From: Albugo candida
Taxonomy: Eukaryota; Oomycota; Peronosporomycetes; Albuginales
DNA: 64,000 bases
Direction of reading: 5' to 3'
NCBI GenBank assembly: GCA_040437565.1
Contig: JBDOQK010000015.1
Location: 62,001-126,000 of the forward strand
The position numbers were made by a program, and so were the translations under genes. Below are positions 62,014-64,000 of the stretch, in pieces (within the stretch, counting starts at the first letter, position 1; each line of letters opens with the position of its first letter). Below the pieces are notes generated by a model. The model had not been told where the DNA came from. It did no database searches and saw nothing but the letters and a program-made list of their open reading frames with translations.

Positions 62014-63228
62014 TCAGACGCTGGCAGCTTCCAGAGCTTGCCTCAAATCTTCAACGATATCCACCTCATGTTCTATTCCCACTGAAAGCCGAATCAAATT
62101 GTCCGAAATTCCCAACTTTTGACGTTTCTCAAGCGGAATAGATGCGTGAGTCATGATTGCTGGAGACTCGGCGAGTGATTCAACTGCTCCCAGACTTTCT
62201 GCAAGAGTGAATATCTTGAGTTTCTCGAGAAAGATACGCGCTTGTTCTATCCCTCCTTTGATGTAGAAGGTGATCATCCCACCAAAGCCTTTCGCTTGTT
62301 TCTTTGCAATCTCATGCTGAGGATGAGAAGGAAGACCAGGATAATACACTTTTTCAACGTTTTGATGACATTCGAGAAATTCGGCTACAATCTGTGCATT
62401 CTTCGCGTGCGCTTCCATGCGCACATGCAACGTCTTCAACCCTCGTAGTGCCAAATACGAATCAAATGGCGATGGAACAGCTCCAAGCCCGTTCTGAATG
62501 AAACGGAGTCTTGCATTAATTTCAGCATCGTTCGTAATGATGACACCCATAACTACATCGCTGTGGCCATTAATGTACTTTGTGACGCTATGTACGACAA
62601 TATCTGCTCCTAAATCCAGTGGATTTTGAAAATAAGGCGACATGAACGTATTATCAACCACAAGGAGCACTTTCCACTTTTTTGCGATTGCCGCAATAGC
62701 CTGAATATCTGAAATTTTGAGTGTCGGATTGGTTGGGCTTTCGACCCAAATCATTTTGGTATTCTTAACGACGCGAGTATCTACTGCCACAGAATCGGTC
62801 GTATCGATAAAATCAAACGACATCCCATAATTTACGGCTGCGATTTTGTCAAAATAGCGTCGAGTGCCGCCGTAAACGTCATCACTGCAAATAACCTCAT
62901 CACCACCCTTTAACAAATGAATTACAGCTGTGATGGCAGCCATTCCTGAGGAGAAAGCTACTGCAAATTTTCCATTCTCAGTTGCAGCTATAGCTCGTTC
63001 AAAAGAACCTCGTGTTGGATTTCCAGTTCGAGAGTATTCCCACCCATTTCCAAAACTAGTTGCGTCGTCTAATCCTTTTTTCACGCCAGGCGATGCTTGT
63101 GCAAAAGTTGTTGCAAGACTGATTGGGGTTGTTACTGCACCAGTCGATGCGTAAGGTTCCTGACCAGCATGGATGGCGACTGTGCCAAAGTTTTTGGACG
63201 TAAAATGGGGTTCCGTTGAGCCACGCAT
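62014..63228 (-). CDS. CTH: Cystathionine gamma-lyase (PLP enzyme of transsulfuration)
   Basis: Splits cystathionine to cysteine, 2-oxobutyrate and ammonia. Single exon, 404 residues, the normal family length. The PLP lysine is K217 in HSVTKYINGHSD; EYSRTGNPTR supplies phosphate contacts, DNTFMSPYFQNPL the ring-binding Asp, and SLGAVESLAESPAIMTHASIP the C-terminal substrate loop with the Glu that favours lyase over synthase. Cystathionine gamma-synthase remains a possible alternative, but no targeting peptide precedes MRGSTEPHFTSKNFGT, which argues for a cytosolic lyase. It starts 88 bp from the next gene on the other strand. Confidence 0.93.
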   Translation of the reverse strand: MRGSTEPHFTSKNFGTVAIHAGQEPYASTGAVTTPISLATTFAQASPGVKKGLDDATSFGNGWEYSRTGNPTRGSFERAIAATENGKFAVAFSSGMAAITAVIHLLKGGDEVICSDDVYGGTRRYFDKIAAVNYGMSFDFIDTTDSVAVDTRVVKNTKMIWVESPTNPTLKISDIQAIAAIAKKWKVLLVVDNTFMSPYFQNPLDLGADIVVHSVTKYINGHSDVVMGVIITNDAEINARLRFIQNGLGAVPSPFDSYLALRGLKTLHVRMEAHAKNAQIVAEFLECHQNVEKVYYPGLPSHPQHEIAKKQAKGFGGMITFYIKGGIEQARIFLEKLKIFTLAESLGAVESLAESPAIMTHASIPLEKRQKLGISDNLIRLSVGIEHEVDIVEDLRQALEAASV

Positions 63229-63316
63229 TTCCTCAAGTGGTGATTCTTAATTCTTTTACGGTTGTGTGTAAATTATGTGTCGTGTCTTCATTGGATATTA
63301 ACGATACTGTCGATAT

Positions 63317-64000
63317 ATGCGTTTTGACAGGCTGCTGAAAAGCATTAAAATGAAATCTGAAAAAAAAAGCAAGCAAAAGCGCAAAGAAGCGCACTCGAAT
63401 GACCACCAAAGGAAAAAACAAAAGAAATCATTGAAGCATCACCGAGAACCAGATTTTCCAGTACTTTTGATGATACAAATTTCATCTCCAATCTTATCCG
63501 CATATTGACATAGAATGCTGTCAAATTGATCCGTGGGTTGTTGGTGGAGTACCCACAATTGCTTTCGGATATCGTAAAGATACTTCAGTTATTGGATGAC
63601 GGGAAGGCTGCAATTATCTCCGGAATTAAGGTGCATTTAATCGGATCTAATAAGGCTATCTTATTCGTATTATTTGAATCAGAATAAAAGCATCCGATCT
63701 CAACTCAAAAAGCTGCTTCCCTTATTGGGAGTGCAGAAGGTTAAATGATACTGTAAGAACGAAAGATGCAATCTCATCAGCAGGCAATTTTAGATGGATG
63801 ATGTCAAAGGAGCGTACGTAAAACCCGAAGTCATGAAGGATATTGAGCTGGTTACAAGCATACAAAGTATCTTACTCGAGGTTTGTACTGAGAAGATTCA
63901 CTTCTCGATTATCGCTTGTAAAATTTATTGAAGGAAGCGAGTGAAAGCCAGATGGCTTCAAAATCCACACTAGAGCCGCACTCCGCGCCACAAAAGAGAG
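63317..64000 (+). CDS. Unrecognised basic protein, 5' part (runs off the window)
   Basis: Five exons can be joined in phase: 63317-63460, 63514-63630, 63683-63739, 63794-63880 and 63934 onward; introns are 52-54 nt. The product starts with a very basic region (KKSKQKRKEAHSNDHQRKKQ), likely a nuclear or nucleolar signal, then a leucine-rich helical part (NAVKLIRGLLVEYPQLL, LLDDGKAAIISGIK) and DDVKGAYVKPEVMKDIE. The start may be ATG 63317 or the in-frame ATG 63350. I do not recognise the family; a nuclear role is suggested only by charge. The 3' end is outside the window. Confidence 0.65.

Overview
This window looks like nuclear DNA of an oomycete, most likely a white-rust type (Albugo-like) genome. 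Genes are densely packed on both strands and carry short GT-AG introns, mostly 48-66 nt and down to about 35 nt. There is a giant ASH/MSP-domain protein of HYDIN type, expected in a lineage with flagellated zoospores, and a PP2C/cyclic-nucleotide-binding/kinase-fold fusion of a kind known from plants. The species name is an inference. Many exons were joined by reading splice signals and checking phase by hand; no transcript data were available.

Layout. 1-5.3 kb: 5' part of a glyoxylate-cycle malate synthase (-), a doubtful small gene (+), a secreted HAD phosphatase (-), then about 2.2 kb with no convincing gene. 5.3-12.5 kb: a tail-anchored coiled-coil protein (+), converging on a 13-exon PP2C-cNMP-cNMP-kinase fusion (-) whose kinase fold lacks its catalytic residues. 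13-30 kb: a nine-exon gene (-) joining a decayed INO80-type SNF2 N-lobe to two CXXC zinc fingers and an FHA domain, followed by an ASH/MSP protein of nearly 4,000 residues (-). 30-43 kb: COP9 signalosome subunit 5 (+), nibrin/NBS1 (-) and separase with an embedded SAP motif (-). 43-55 kb: cytosolic isoleucyl-tRNA synthetase (+), an aspartate/glutamate-type mitochondrial carrier (-), a GlcNAc-transferase-like protein with a signal peptide (+), a long coiled-coil protein (-) and an anoctamin/TMEM16 protein (-). 56-64 kb: a PD-(D/E)XK-nuclease-like protein (+), a PH-domain PI 4-kinase (-), a Sel1-repeat protein (+), cystathionine gamma-lyase (-) and the 5' part of an unrecognised gene (+).

The genes are single housekeeping or signalling loci, not an operon or a mobile cluster. 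Themes that recur are chromosome maintenance (NBS1, separase, the SNF2-CXXC-FHA protein), signalling (PP2C fusion, PI4K, CSN5) and membranes (anoctamin, carrier, tail-anchored protein). I saw no rRNA, tRNA, CRISPR, retroelement or virus-like sequence.

Assembly caution. All twelve runs of about 100 N are flanked by direct copies of the same sequence, identical or a few percent different. Each looks like two overlapping contigs or two haplotypes left uncollapsed. Treating the two copies as one keeps the reading frame in the HAD, CSN5, NBS1 and ASH genes.
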